Shown: positions 50,353 to 60,577, numbered from the stretch's first letter. The stretch: 64,000 bases of DNA from Streptomyces achromogenes (GCF_030816715.1 NZ_JAUSYH010000001.1:9052001-9116000), one strand, 5' to 3'. The notes: generated by a model from the sequence alone, not told the origin. A program made the numbers and translations.

Positions 50353-52305
50353 ATGCCCTCAGGAAGAATGTCCCGTCGTACCCTGCTGGGCGCCGTGGGC
50401 GCCGCCGTGGCCTCGACCGCCCTGCCCGTCATCCCCGCGTTCTCGCCCCTGCTGGCGCAGGCGGCCGCTGCGGACGCCCAGACCAACCTCAGCAACCTGG
50501 TGAACATGCGGTTCGGCATGTTCAACCACTTCAACCTGGGCACGTTCACCAACGAGGAGTGGGCCGCCCCCAACCAGAACCCTGCCCTGTTCGCGCCCAC
50601 GGCCGTCGACTGCGCGCAGTGGGCGGCCGCCGCTGCGGCGGCGAAGATGAGCTACGGCATCCTGACGACCAAGCACCACGACGGCTTCGCCCTGTGGCCG
50701 AGCGCCTACGGCACCCAGAACGTCGCGAACAGCTCCTACAAGCAGGACGTGGTGAAGGCGTACTGCGACGCCTTCCGTGCCAAGGGGCTGAAGGTCGGCC
50801 TCTATTACTCGATCTGGGACCGCACGTTCGGCGTCGAGGCCTGGGAGAGCCGGCACAGAGTGTCAGGGCTGGAGATCACCGACGCCGTCCAGCCCGGCGA
50901 CATGACCTTCATCCTGGGGCAGATCACCGAGCTCCTCACCAACTACGGCACCATCGACCTGTTCGTCACCGACGGCTACGCGTGGCAGATGGGCCAGCAG
51001 GCCCTCTCCTACCAGCGCATCCGCGAGCACGTGAAGTCGCTCCAGCCGGACATCGTCATGATCGACCACGGTGGGCTGTCGGTGCCGTTCCTCGGCGACG
51101 CGATCTACTTCGAGGAGCCGCTGGGCGTCTCCGCCCCGGCTGGGAACACCTACGCCGCAACGCAGGGACAGACGATCAGCAACGGCTGGTTCTGGCACCC
51201 CTCCACGCCCACCGAGGGCCTGATGAGCAAGGACGCCATCCTCTCCCACCTGGCGGACCTGGAACCGAAGTACACCTCGTTCATCCTCAACTGCCCGCCC
51301 AACCGCAACGGCAAGCTGGACACCAACATCGTCAACCGGCTCGCTGAAGTCGGCGCGGCCTGGAGCCCCAACACCTCCCGCCCGCCCCTGCCGACGCAGA
51401 TGCTGCGCGCCGAGCACCCCGTGACACCCGTCAGCGCCTACGCCACTGCCTTCCGCACCGGCGAGGGACCGCTCAACGCCATCGACGGACTCAGCGACAA
51501 GGGCTACGAGACCTGCTGGTCGACCTGGGGACTGTCCCCGGCGCTGCCGCACTCGATCACCATCGACCTGGGCGGAGTATGGAGCAACGTCTCCACCCTG
51601 GAGTACCTGCCCAAGCAGTGGAACCGCAACAACGCCACCGACGGCGACATCACCTCCTACACCATCTCCACCAGCACCGACGGCACGAACTTCACCCAGG
51701 TCGCCACCGGCACCTGGGCTGGCGACCGCGCCACCAAGCTGGCCGAATGGCCTGCCCGCAACGTCGGCTTCGTACGGCTTCAGGCCAACGCGGCCACCGG
51801 CGGCTACGTCAACATGGGCGGCGTCCACATCGGCGGCCGCACCGCCAAGCCGGCCCTGGTGTCCTCCACACTGCCCGGCGACGCCACCGTCTACCGGCTG
51901 GTCGCCCGGCACAGCGGCAAGGTCGCCGACGTGAAGGGCGCGGGCACCGCGAACAACACCAGCGTGCTGCAGTGGCCGTGGCTCAACAAGACGAACCAGC
52001 AGTGGACCTTCACCTACACCGGCGACGGCTACTACGAGATCAAGGGCGTGGGCAGCGGCAAGCTCATGGAGGTCGCCGGTCTCTCCCGCGACGACGGCGG
52101 CACCGTCGGCATCTGGTCGGACGCCAACGCCCCCCAGCAGCAGTGGGCCGTCACCCCCACCGGCGACGGTTACTACTTCCTCATCAACCGTTACAGCGGG
52201 CTCTGCCTCGCCGTCGACGAGGGTAGCACCGCCGACGGAGCCAGCATCGAGCAGCAGCCGTACGCGTCACTTGCGCGCCAGCAATGGCAGATCATCGCTG
52301 TCTGA
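50353..52305 (+). CDS. Secreted GH29 alpha-L-fucosidase with F5/8C and ricin domains
   Basis: 650 residues from the ATG at 50353, with GGGAG six bases upstream. Twin-arginine signal: MSRRTLLGAVGAAVASTALP, cleavage near AQA. GH29 catalytic domain about 45-350: MRFGMFNHFNLGTFTNEEWA, ILTTKHHDGFALWPS, KVGLYYSIWDRTFG, and IDLFVTDGYAWQMG with the nucleophile Asp region. An F5/8C (discoidin-like) domain follows at about 365-500 (AIDGLSDKGYETCWSTWG, HSITIDLGGVWSNVSTLEYL), then a ricin-type lectin domain to the end (RLVARHSGKVADVKGAG, QQWAVTPTGDGYYFLINRYS). It releases L-fucose from glycans outside the cell for the divergent uptake and degradation operon. Confidence 0.9.
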   Translation: MPSGRMSRRTLLGAVGAAVASTALPVIPAFSPLLAQAAAADAQTNLSNLVNMRFGMFNHFNLGTFTNEEWAAPNQNPALFAPTAVDCAQWAAAAAAAKMSYGILTTKHHDGFALWPSAYGTQNVANSSYKQDVVKAYCDAFRAKGLKVGLYYSIWDRTFGVEAWESRHRVSGLEITDAVQPGDMTFILGQITELLTNYGTIDLFVTDGYAWQMGQQALSYQRIREHVKSLQPDIVMIDHGGLSVPFLGDAIYFEEPLGVSAPAGNTYAATQGQTISNGWFWHPSTPTEGLMSKDAILSHLADLEPKYTSFILNCPPNRNGKLDTNIVNRLAEVGAAWSPNTSRPPLPTQMLRAEHPVTPVSAYATAFRTGEGPLNAIDGLSDKGYETCWSTWGLSPALPHSITIDLGGVWSNVSTLEYLPKQWNRNNATDGDITSYTISTSTDGTNFTQVATGTWAGDRATKLAEWPARNVGFVRLQANAATGGYVNMGGVHIGGRTAKPALVSSTLPGDATVYRLVARHSGKVADVKGAGTANNTSVLQWPWLNKTNQQWTFTYTGDGYYEIKGVGSGKLMEVAGLSRDDGGTVGIWSDANAPQQQWAVTPTGDGYYFLINRYSGLCLAVDEGSTADGASIEQQPYASLARQQWQIIAV

Positions 52306-52314
52306 CGACCCCGA

Positions 52315-52345
52315 CGGCGGGCGTCGCGTCCCTCGACGCCCGCCG
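52315..52345 (+). terminator. Hairpin terminator after the fucosidase gene
   Basis: 12-bp arms CGGCGGGCGTCG and its complement around a 7-base loop, ten bases after the stop. Confidence 0.75.
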
Positions 52346-52913
52346 ACGGCGCCGGCGCGGGGCCGTGCGAGATGTTCCCGGCGGGCGGGAGCGACACCGC
52401 TTGCAGCAACGGCCCGCAGACCGCCGAGACGGCCCGACACCGGCCTCGCCCACCCGACACGCCCGCACACGCTGACCCGCCCGGCTCCATCTCGGTGACG
52501 CCCCCGGCCGGGGGACGTCGACGTCCAGGCGACGGGCCGCGCCAGGCCCGCGACCATCACCTGCCCGACATCGCCCTGGCGCCGTCGCCCACCCCTCCCT
52601 GACCGCCGCCACGTTGCGGGAGATCACCGGTGTACTTGCCTCCCCCTGAACCGGACACCGAACAGCGCGTGCGCGCCCACCACGCGCACACCGCGAAAAC
52701 CCTCGCGCACACGCGGCGGTAGCCGCAGATCGAAACGGCCCCGCGCCTCTTCCGGGGCGGCGCGCCGTCCGCCGGCTACTCCCCAGGGAGTAATCCGCAC
52801 CCGCCGTCGCCCCCGGCAGTACGCCTCACCTCGCCCTCCCGCCCGACGAAAGCCGTGGTTCTCACCGGAAGTCTGGGGACCGAAGCAGACGTCACCCGGA
52901 GGGAGATCGGTCA
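52346..52913. other. Gene-free stretch before the MMPL gene
   Basis: About 570 bp with no supported gene. GGAGGGAG at its end is the ribosome site of the exporter. Confidence 0.5.
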
Positions 52914-55043
52914 ATGAGGGCCGCAGAGACAACCACGACGAGGACGGGACGCAGACGAGCCGTTCCATGGGCGGTGCTCGGGCTGTGGATTGCCGTGATC
53001 GCGCTCGTCGGGCCGTTCGCGGCGAAGCTCGCCGACGTGCAGCACGACAAGGTCACCGACTACCTGCCGGCGAGCGCGGACTCGACGCAAGCGGCGAAGA
53101 TCGAGGACAAGTTGCCCGGGGGCGAGACCACCGAGATGGTGCTCGTCTACCACCGGGACGGCGGGCTCAGCGCCGCCGACCGGAAGACCGCCGCGGGGCA
53201 GGTCGCGGAGATCACCCGACAGCACGAGCTGATCGGCGGTGCTCCCAAGGGGATTCCGTCCAAGGACGGCACGACCCTGATGTACCCGATCGCCAGCAAC
53301 GAGCCCGGGGCGAACGAGGAGCAGCAGGACAAGCTCGTCAACGACGTCCGCGAAGTCGCCCAGGGCGAAGGCGGGTTGAGCGTCGACGTGGGCGGTACCG
53401 GCGCGCTGGCCACCGACTCCGGCGCGGTCTACGACTCGCTCGGCGGACCGCTGCTCTACACCACCGTCGCCGTCGTCGCCGTACTGCTGATCCTGATCTA
53501 CCGCAGCCCCGTGCTGTGGCTCGTGCCCCTCGTCGTCGCCGGGATCGCCGACTACATGTCGATGGGCGTCGCCTACGGCCTCAACCAGGCCTTCGGCACG
53601 ACCGTCTCGGGGCAGAGTTCGGGTGTGATGACCATCCTCGTGTTCGGGGCGGGCACGGACTACGCGCTGCTGCTCATCTCGCGCTACCGCGAGGAGCTGC
53701 GGCGCATCGAGCGACCGTACGAGGCCATGGTCGCCGCCCTGCGCGGCTGCGGGCCCGCCGTGCTCGCCTCCTCCGGCACCGTCGCCGCCGGACTGCTGTG
53801 CCTGCTCGCCGCCGACCTCAACAGCAGCCGGGGCATGGGCCCGCTCGGCGCCGTCGGTGTGCTGTGCGCGCTGATCGCGATGATCACCCTGCTCCCCGCC
53901 GTCCTCGTACTGGTCGGACGGCGGGTTTTCTGGCCGCTCGTTCCCGCCTTCGGGACCACGCCCAAGCAGCGGCGGAGCCTGTTCTCGGCGATGGGCAGCT
54001 CTGCCGGACGCAGGCCGCTGACCGTACTCGCGAGCGGTGCCGTACTGCTCGGCGCCCTCGCCCTGGGCTCACTCAACCTGCCGGGACCGCTCAAGCAGGA
54101 GGACTCCTTCGTCAACAAGCCGGAGGCCGTCGTCGCGATGGAGACCCTTGCCCAGGCCTATCCCGGGCAGGGCAGCCAGCCCATCGACGTGATCACCCCG
54201 CAGGGGCGCGCCGACGAGACCCTCGCGACCGTCCGCGGCACACCAGGCGTGGGCAGCGCGCAGAAGGGGCGTACGGGAGACGGCTGGACCGAGATCGCCG
54301 TCTTCGCGAAGAGCGCACCCCAGTCGGCGGAGGAGACCGCCACCATCACGTCCCTGCGGAACGCATTGAAGGGCTCCTTCGTCGGCGGGGACAGCGCCCA
54401 GCAGATCGACCTGGAGGTCACCAACGCCCGGGACACGAAGATCGTCGTACCGCTCGTCCTCGTCTTCGTGATGCTGATCCTGATCGGGCTGCTGCGGAGT
54501 CTGGTCGCACCGCTGCTCCTGGTGGTCGCGGTCGTCGCGGTGTGGGGCGCCTCCCTCGGGATCGGCGGACTGGTCTTCGATCCGCTCCTCGGCCTCAAGG
54601 GCACCGATCCGGGGCTCGGACTGCTGTCTTTCGTGTTCCTGGTCGCCCTCGGCGTCGATTACGGCATCTTCCTCATGCACCGGATGAGGGAGGAGTCCCT
54701 GGCGGGAGTGGAACCGGCCACGGCGGCACTCACCGCGCTGCGCACCACCGGCGGCGTCATCGCCTCCGCCGGACTCGTCCTCGCCGCGACCTTCGCCGTG
54801 CTGATGAACATGGGCCTGGTGCAGCTGGTCCAGCTCGGCTTCGTGATCGCCGTCGGCGTCCTGCTCGACACCTTCCTCGTACGGACGTATCTGGTGACCA
54901 GTGCCAGCGTCGCCCTGGGCCGGAAGGTGTGGTGGCCGGGCGGGCTCTCACGGCAGCCCGGGCCGGCCGAACCGGCCGGGTCGAACGGAAGGGGCGGACC
55001 GACCGAGCCGCCCCGGCAGCCGGAAACCGTCAGTGCACCCTGA
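52914..55043 (+). CDS. MMPL/RND-type exporter
   Basis: 709 residues, about 11-12 membrane helices in two homologous halves. Each half has the MMPL proton-relay motif: VFGAGTDYALLLISRYREEL and LVALGVDYGIFLMHRMREES. A large extracytoplasmic loop follows the first helix in each half. The Pro/Gly-rich C-terminal tail is non-conserved. Such proteins export lipids, antibiotics or other hydrophobic compounds. The kinase and response regulator that follow 136 bp downstream on the same strand suggest signal-dependent expression. Confidence 0.9.
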   Translation: MRAAETTTTRTGRRRAVPWAVLGLWIAVIALVGPFAAKLADVQHDKVTDYLPASADSTQAAKIEDKLPGGETTEMVLVYHRDGGLSAADRKTAAGQVAEITRQHELIGGAPKGIPSKDGTTLMYPIASNEPGANEEQQDKLVNDVREVAQGEGGLSVDVGGTGALATDSGAVYDSLGGPLLYTTVAVVAVLLILIYRSPVLWLVPLVVAGIADYMSMGVAYGLNQAFGTTVSGQSSGVMTILVFGAGTDYALLLISRYREELRRIERPYEAMVAALRGCGPAVLASSGTVAAGLLCLLAADLNSSRGMGPLGAVGVLCALIAMITLLPAVLVLVGRRVFWPLVPAFGTTPKQRRSLFSAMGSSAGRRPLTVLASGAVLLGALALGSLNLPGPLKQEDSFVNKPEAVVAMETLAQAYPGQGSQPIDVITPQGRADETLATVRGTPGVGSAQKGRTGDGWTEIAVFAKSAPQSAEETATITSLRNALKGSFVGGDSAQQIDLEVTNARDTKIVVPLVLVFVMLILIGLLRSLVAPLLLVVAVVAVWGASLGIGGLVFDPLLGLKGTDPGLGLLSFVFLVALGVDYGIFLMHRMREESLAGVEPATAALTALRTTGGVIASAGLVLAATFAVLMNMGLVQLVQLGFVIAVGVLLDTFLVRTYLVTSASVALGRKVWWPGGLSRQPGPAEPAGSNGRGGPTEPPRQPETVSAP

Positions 55044-55179
55044 GCACGCTGTCCGAAGGCCTCGATCGAACGCTCTGATCCAGCACGCCGATCGAGCACC
55101 TTGATCCGGCGGGCCCGCCGGGTGCCTCTCCTTGTGGAGGGGCGCCCGGGTTCCCCTACGAGTACCGGAAGATGGAGCC

Positions 55180-56541
55180 GTGGAAGAACGGGGAACGACC
55201 ACAGGGGTACGCGAGAGGTCGGCGGCGGAGACGGCGGCCGGTGGCGGCGGGCGGTCCCGTCGCGTCGAGCGCATCATGTCCGCCATCCACCGCGAACCGC
55301 TGACCGCACCGCACCGCACCCGCAACGACGCGGTCCTCGCCCTGTGCGTCGCCGTGCTCGCCGTAGCCATCACCCTGACGGGCGGCGAAGGGACCCGGCC
55401 CGACCATCTCAGCTGGACGCTGCTGCTCGCCGGGCACGTGCCCCTCGTGTGGCGCCGGCGCAGTCCGTTGGTGGCCCTGCTCGGGGTGGTGGCCTGCATG
55501 GCTCCGTACTACGCCTTCGACTACAACCCTGCCCCGCCCGTCCCCGCGATCGTCCTGGCGCTCTACACCGTGGCGGCGACCGGCGCCGTACGCCGCACGC
55601 TGCTCACCGGTGTCGCCGTCCTCGGCCCGACACTGATCAGCAACGGCCTCACCAACTCGGAGGGGGCGCTGGAGGCCCTGGAGATCTCCGGCTGGATCAT
55701 CGCGGTCGTGTTCGTCGGTATCGCCGTCCGCTACTACCGCTTGTACGTCGCCTCCATCGTCGAGCGGGCCGAACGGGCCGAGCGCACCCGGGAGGAGGAG
55801 GCCAGGCGCCGCGTCGCCGAGGAACGGCTGCGGATGGCTCGTGACCTGCACGACCTGCTCGCCCACAGCATCACGCTCATCGGCGTGCAGACGTCCGTGG
55901 CGGCCCACGTCCTCAGCGCCGACCCCGAGCGCCTCGATCGCAAGGCCGTCGCCCAGGCACTGGACGACATCGCGGGGACCTGCCGGATCGCCCGGGGGGA
56001 ACTGCGTACGACGCTGGAGGTGCTGCGGGCGCATGACACGGTCGTGGGAGTGGACGCGGATCCGGGGCCCGGTTCCGTGTCCGGTTCTGTTTCCGGGGCC
56101 GAGGACATGCGGGGGCCGCTGCCCGGGATCGACGGGCTGGCCGATCTCGCGGAGACCGGCCGGGTGGCCGGGGCCAAGGTCGAACTGTCCGTCCGCGCGG
56201 ACGACATCCCGCCCTCCGTGGGCGCCGCCGCGTACCGGATCGTGCAGGAGGCGCTCACCAACGCCGTACGTCACGGCGGCCGCGAGGACCTCACCGTGCG
56301 AGTGGGTCTGTGGACCGCGTACGGCGCACTGCGGGTGAGTGTCAGGGACGACGGGACGGGCGGGGACGACGGCTCGGGCGGCGGAGTGGGCCCGTCCGAC
56401 GGCACGCCGGGGTTCGGGCTCATCGGAATGCGGGAGCGGGCCCGTAGCGTGGGCGGCACACTGGACGCCGGCCCGGGGCCCGCCGAGGGCTTCGAGGTCA
56501 CCGCCACACTGCCGCTGTCCCGGGAGGACGAGGTTCGATGA
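55180..56541 (+). CDS. Sensor histidine kinase (NarL-type)
   Basis: 453 residues from the GTG at 55180 (GGAAG upstream). After a basic N-terminus come four or five membrane helices (AVLALCVAVLAVAITLTGG, LLAGHVPLVWRRRSPLVALL and others). A HisKA_3 box RMARDLHDLLAHSITLIGVQ holds the phospho-acceptor His. A HATPase domain has AYRIVQEALTNAVRHGG (N box) and GFGLIGMRERARSVGG (G box). No extracellular sensor domain is obvious, so it likely senses the membrane state. Coupled to its response regulator by ATGA. Confidence 0.9.
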   Translation: MEERGTTTGVRERSAAETAAGGGGRSRRVERIMSAIHREPLTAPHRTRNDAVLALCVAVLAVAITLTGGEGTRPDHLSWTLLLAGHVPLVWRRRSPLVALLGVVACMAPYYAFDYNPAPPVPAIVLALYTVAATGAVRRTLLTGVAVLGPTLISNGLTNSEGALEALEISGWIIAVVFVGIAVRYYRLYVASIVERAERAERTREEEARRRVAEERLRMARDLHDLLAHSITLIGVQTSVAAHVLSADPERLDRKAVAQALDDIAGTCRIARGELRTTLEVLRAHDTVVGVDADPGPGSVSGSVSGAEDMRGPLPGIDGLADLAETGRVAGAKVELSVRADDIPPSVGAAAYRIVQEALTNAVRHGGREDLTVRVGLWTAYGALRVSVRDDGTGGDDGSGGGVGPSDGTPGFGLIGMRERARSVGGTLDAGPGPAEGFEVTATLPLSREDEVR

Positions 56542-57209
56542 CCATCCGCGTACTGCTGGCTGACGACCAGAACCTCGTACGGGCCTCCTTCGCGATGCTC
56601 GTCTCGTCGGCCGGGGACATGGAGGTCGTCGCCGAGGCGGGTACCGGACGGGAGGCCGTGGCGCTGGCCCGGTCGGCGCGGGCGGATCTCATCGTGATGG
56701 ACATCCGCATGCCCGACCTCGACGGGATCGAGGCGACCCGGCTCATCGCCGCCGACGAGGATCTCGCGGGGGTGAAGGTGCTCGTCCTGACGACGTACGA
56801 GACCGACGAGAACATCGTCGAGGCACTGCGGGCCGGGGCGTCCGGCTTCCTCGTGAAGGACATCAGGCCGGCCGAACTCCTCGACGCCATCCGGACGGTG
56901 GCCGCGGGGGAGTCCCTCCTCTCGCCCGGTCCCACCTCGCGGCTGATCGCCCGCTTCCTGCGCGCGCCGAACACCGCGACGACATCCGCGGTGGGCGGCC
57001 CCAGCGGGCTGTCCGAACGGGAACGGCAGGTGCTCGCGCTGGTCGCGCGCGGTCTCAACAACCCCGAGATCGCCGACGCGTTGGGACTCAGCCCGCTGAC
57101 CGCGAAGACCCATGTCAGCCGGATCATGGGCAAGTTGGGGGCGCGGGACCGGGCGCAACTGGTGATCGTGGCGTACGAGTCGGGGCTTGTGACACCTGGG
57201 ACTGTCTGA
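56538..57209 (+). CDS. LuxR/NarL-family response regulator
   Basis: 223 residues. Receiver domain: VLLADDQNLVRASFAML, phospho-acceptor in LIVMDIRMPDLDGIEA, switch LVLTTYET and KDIRPAEL. LuxR-type HTH: LSEREREVLALVARGLNNPE-like motif with TAKTHVSRIMGKLGARDRAQ. The start overlaps the kinase stop. Probably regulates the upstream MMPL gene. 57210-57442 downstream holds no gene I can support. Confidence 0.92.
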   Translation: MTIRVLLADDQNLVRASFAMLVSSAGDMEVVAEAGTGREAVALARSARADLIVMDIRMPDLDGIEATRLIAADEDLAGVKVLVLTTYETDENIVEALRAGASGFLVKDIRPAELLDAIRTVAAGESLLSPGPTSRLIARFLRAPNTATTSAVGGPSGLSERERQVLALVARGLNNPEIADALGLSPLTAKTHVSRIMGKLGARDRAQLVIVAYESGLVTPGTV

Positions 57210-57442
57210 GTTCGGGCCGACTTCGGGCGGGTTCAGGTTGCGCTCCGGCGGTCGGTTGTACGGTCCCTCAACTCCCTGTGGTTGCACGGACATTGCTCTG
57301 TCCCTCGGTGCGCACAAGTCTGCGCGGCTTCGCTTATGGGGGCGTCCGAAGGCGTGAGCGGAAAAGCGAAATTTGCCTTCTGAGCTGGGAAGATGAGGCT
57401 TGTCGAAGGTCTCTGTCATCGCAGCAGGAAGGCACTTTCTGC

Positions 57443-58013
57443 GTGCACCCTACCCAGTCGCGTCCCAAGCTCGTCGTGTCGGCCGATGGCCACGGGGTGG
57501 TCCGCCACGCCGGATCCCGCCTGCTGGCCGATCTCTCCCATGTAACCAGCCCGACCAGCGCCTTCACGGACGCACTGCGTCCACTGCGACCGCGTGGCAC
57601 CGGGCACGACCCCGGTCGGATCGCCGGTAGACCTCGCGATCATGCTCGCCGACGGCGGCGAGGTGACAGCGGACCTGGCCCTGCTGCGCGGCCAGGCGGA
57701 GGGTTTCGGCCCTGTCGCCTCCACCCCGACCGCCTGGCGCCTGCTGGCCGGCATCGATTCGGCTGCACTCGCGCGCCTGCGCTCGACCAGAGCCACTGCC
57801 CGGAATGTCGCCTGCAAGCCGCCGAGACCACGGCAGGAATACCCGCTGCCCGCGCGGGTGGACGCGACCTGCCCGGTCTTGTCATGGACCTCGACGCCAC
57901 CCTGGTCACCTCCCACCCCGAGAAGGAGCAGGCAGCGGCGACCTACAAGCGCGGCTTCGGCTACCACCCGCTGCTGTGCTCCCTGGACGACACCGGCGAA
58001 GCCCTGGCCGGAG
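57443..58013 (+). pseudogene. IS1380-family transposase N-terminal fragment, doubly frameshifted
   Basis: HPTQSRPKLVVSADGHGVVR starts in one frame, DLAIMLADGGEVTADLALLR follows in a second, and LVMDLDATLVTSHPEKEQAA with YKRGFGYHPLLCSLDDTG (catalytic Asp region) returns to the first. The two shifts compensate. It ends abruptly at GEALAG, so about 300 residues are missing. 58014-58147 holds no recognisable gene. Confidence 0.8.
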
Positions 58014-58147
58014 TTCCTACTGATCGTTGCAAAATGAGGTCGCGGTGTCGGCTGGTGATCTGCGGCGATCCGAGAGGGAGGGCAGACAGCGGGGAGTGTT
58101 CGGTCCGCGTTCGTCCCGGCTCACGCAACCTGCGCAAGCGCTGGGCA

Positions 58148-58800
58148 GGGCGTTGTCGCGCTGTGGGGTGTGTGGGTGCCTGTCGGTGTACCGGGGTGTG
58201 GTGGGGCGGGGTGTCGGCCCTGGGTCAGGCTGTTGCGGGCTGGCCAGCGGTGCCGGTGACGTGGTCCCAGACGGTGAAGCGGACGGTCATCTCGGCTCGG
58301 CAGCGGGAAGCGGTCATCAGATGCCGGTGGGGTCACCAGCGGGGTGAGATGCCGCTGAACGCGGACTGCAACCGCTGGGCTGCCCCGGTACGGCGGAAGC
58401 CTTTCATCGCGCGTTCGCGCTGTCTGGTGGGCTGCTGGCTGTTCTCGGCCCGATTGTTCAAGCCCTTGCGGGAGCGGTGTTCGACGGAGGGCATGACCTC
58501 GCGGTGAGCGGCGCCGTATGAGCGCAGCTTGTCCGTGACGATCACCCGCGGCACCGCGCCTGCCGTCTTGAGGAGTCGGCGGAAGAATCGCCTGGCCGCG
58601 ATCTTGTCCCGCCGGTTCTGCACCAGGATGTCCAGCACCATGCCGTCCTCGTCGACAGCCCGCCAGAGGTACGTCTGCTCACCGTTGATCTTGATGAAGA
58701 CCTCGTCCGGGTGCCACTTGTCACCAGGTCGGGGCTGGCGGCGGCGCAGCGAATTGGCGTACTGCTGCCCCGAACTTCATGCACCAGCGGCGGGTACCGC
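58148..58800 (-). pseudogene. Truncated IS6-family element
   Basis: Leftward transposase remnant: RRRQPRPGDKWHPDEVFIKI, LWRAVDEDGMVLDILVQNRR, RAENSQQPTRQRERAMKGFR. A stop after SAFSGISPRW ends the frame early, and a shift near 58763 breaks the N-terminal side. The end GGGCGTTGTCGCGCTG at 58148-58163 matches 13 of 16 bases of the terminal repeat of the copy at 62607. The other end is missing. 58800-58997 holds nothing I can name. Confidence 0.8.
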
Positions 58801-58997
58801 ATCCCACCGGCATACCGCAGGGATCATGAACAGTCACCGCCCCGACGACAACCCGAAAAAGCTCAGTAACCAGCCGGTGACATCCACTCAGACGGACAAC
58901 TGACAATCCACAAACACCGTCAGAGCCATCCTTGCGAAAACCATTGGTGCCCGGCTTGCTCCGCTGATGGACTGACGTCCTACCGTGAGTCTGCCGC

Positions 58998-59771
58998 GTG
59001 ACGGAGGTAGTGGTTGTGACAGGCTATGACGTGCTTGCCGGGGTGTACGAATGGCTCATCTCGGATGCAAAGTTGCCGCCAGCCGAGTTCGCTGCGTCGT
59101 TCGACGACGTCCTCAATCTCCTGCCGTCGAACGCGCACGTCCTCGACTGTTCGTGCGGAACAGGACAGTTGGCGGTTGGCGTCGCCGGTCGTGGCATGCA
59201 GGTTGTCGCAACTGACGCCAGCGAGGCGATGGTTCGTCGCACTGCAGAGTTGTCCGAGGAGTTCGGGGCATCTGTCCGGGCCGTACGGGCGAACTGGGAA
59301 GAGCTGCCCGACCATTTCCAGGACAACACGTTCGACATGGTGTTCTGCGTTGGCAACTCGCTTCACCATGCCGCGGGCGCGACAGGCAGAGGTGCTGCTC
59401 TGGAGTCGATGTCACGGCTTCTGCGCCCCGGCGGGCGCTTGGTACTCACATCCCGCACTTGGGAACTCGTGAGGGCCAGAGGTTCCCGGCTGGAGATCAG
59501 TGACCGACTCGTCCGCCGGAACGGTCGCGATGCCGTCGTGGTCTACCGCTGGGAGATTGCGCCGCATTGGGAGGAGGAGCACCACATCGAGATTGCGATC
59601 GCGCAAGTTGACGCGACCGGGTTGGTTCTTGTCCGCTCGGAACTGCTGTCCTGCTGGCCCTACCGGTACGAGGAACTCGAAGCCGAGCTGCACCGGGTCG
59701 GACTCCGAACGGAACTGAGCACGTTCGATCGTGAGGCCGAGAACTACATGGTGGTCGCGAGCAAGGTATAA
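58998..59771 (+). CDS. Class I SAM-dependent methyltransferase
   Basis: 257 residues, GTG start (another GTG lies at 59016). SAM motif I is VLDCSCGTGQLAVGVAGRG, followed by VVATDASEAMV, NTFDMVFCVGNSLHHA and LLRPGGRLVLTSRTWE. The motif I Cys pair is typical of glycine N-methyltransferase-like small-molecule methyltransferases. Substrate unknown. The gene is intact and flanked by IS remnants on both sides. Confidence 0.88.
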   Translation: MTEVVVVTGYDVLAGVYEWLISDAKLPPAEFAASFDDVLNLLPSNAHVLDCSCGTGQLAVGVAGRGMQVVATDASEAMVRRTAELSEEFGASVRAVRANWEELPDHFQDNTFDMVFCVGNSLHHAAGATGRGAALESMSRLLRPGGRLVLTSRTWELVRARGSRLEISDRLVRRNGRDAVVVYRWEIAPHWEEEHHIEIAIAQVDATGLVLVRSELLSCWPYRYEELEAELHRVGLRTELSTFDREAENYMVVASKV

Positions 59772-59846
59772 ACACCGGACTCTCAGTCCCTGGCCGGACC
59801 GCGCGGTTGCTCGCAGGACGCTTGCGCCCTCTCATCGGTGCGGGTT

Positions 59847-60245
59847 TCAAGTGGTCAACGCAACGACTCGGACGAGGAGCGCTCGTCGATCAGACGGCGG
59901 TAGCTCCGGGGTGACGGTGTGGCGCTGTTTCCTGGTCACGCCCAGATCAATGAGCAGGATCTCGTCGATCAGCAGCGTGAACGGATCCAGCTTCGACGGC
60001 CGCGCCGAAGCGGTTGTCGTGCGTGGCTGCGGCCAAGCCGAGGCCAGGGCCTTGTCGACCGTGCTCCAGGTGACGCCGTACGTGCACTGCAACGCCCGGT
60101 TCGACATGCCATCGCGGGAGTCGCGCCGCAGCGCGGCGTACAACTCGACCTTCGACTGGCCAGGCGGCATCGGGGGTGCTTCCTCTGCTGAACACATCCA
60201 GCTTGACACCGCAACCCCGATGGTGACGTCAGAATGCGCGAACAT
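59847..60245 (-). pseudogene. IS21-family IstA N-terminal fragment
   Basis: From the Met at 60170: KVELYAALRRDSRDGMSNRA, LQCTYGVTWSTVDKALASAW and KLDPFTLLIDEILLIDLGVT, the N-terminal HTH of IstA. It breaks after RKQRHTV at about 59925, so the integrase domain and IstB are missing. The frame upstream of 60170 is not conserved. Confidence 0.82.
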
Positions 60246-60371
60246 CTTTCGGAGCCATCACCTGGTGCCGTCAGCTTTCACGAACAACTGACGTCACCAA
60301 CATCAACCGACGGAACCACCCACGCCGAAGCCATCACCCACGCTCCTCATGCCGCCCAGTTGAGCCCGAGG

Positions 60372-60524
60372 TCGGCGAGCGCCGCCCGGCACTACGACGA
60401 GGACCAGCTGTCCGACCTGGTGATGCTCATCGCCCTGATCAACGCCACCAACCGCATGGGCGTCATCGTCCGCCAGCGCGGCGGCGACTACCAGCCCGAC
60501 ATGTTCGCCGACACGGCTCACTGA
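60372..60524 (+). pseudogene. Carboxymuconolactone decarboxylase-family C-terminal remnant
   Basis: ARHYDEDQLSDLVMLIALIN and RMGVIVRQRGGDYQP match the end of AhpD-like CMD-family proteins. The catalytic Cys part is missing, replaced by IS21-related sequence to the left. Confidence 0.65.
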
Positions 60525-60547
60525 CCCGTAGACCCGTCGCGGCCTGA

Positions 60548-60577
60548 CCCGGCCCGGATCGCTCGATCCGAGCCGGG
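60548..60577. terminator. Hairpin terminator of the lost CMD-family gene
   Basis: 14-bp arms with one mismatch (CCCGGCCCGGATCG / CGATCCGAGCCGGG), 24 bp after the remnant's stop. Confidence 0.7.

Noticed and set aside
52967..55078. A 703-codon open frame overlapping the MMPL gene on the same strand
   Set aside because: Arg-rich out-of-frame translation. The MMPL frame has helices, motifs and a ribosome site.
57594..58037. A separate hypothetical gene in the second frame of the IS1380 region
   Set aside because: Its middle part continues the IS1380 transposase and is one of three segments of a frameshifted pseudogene.
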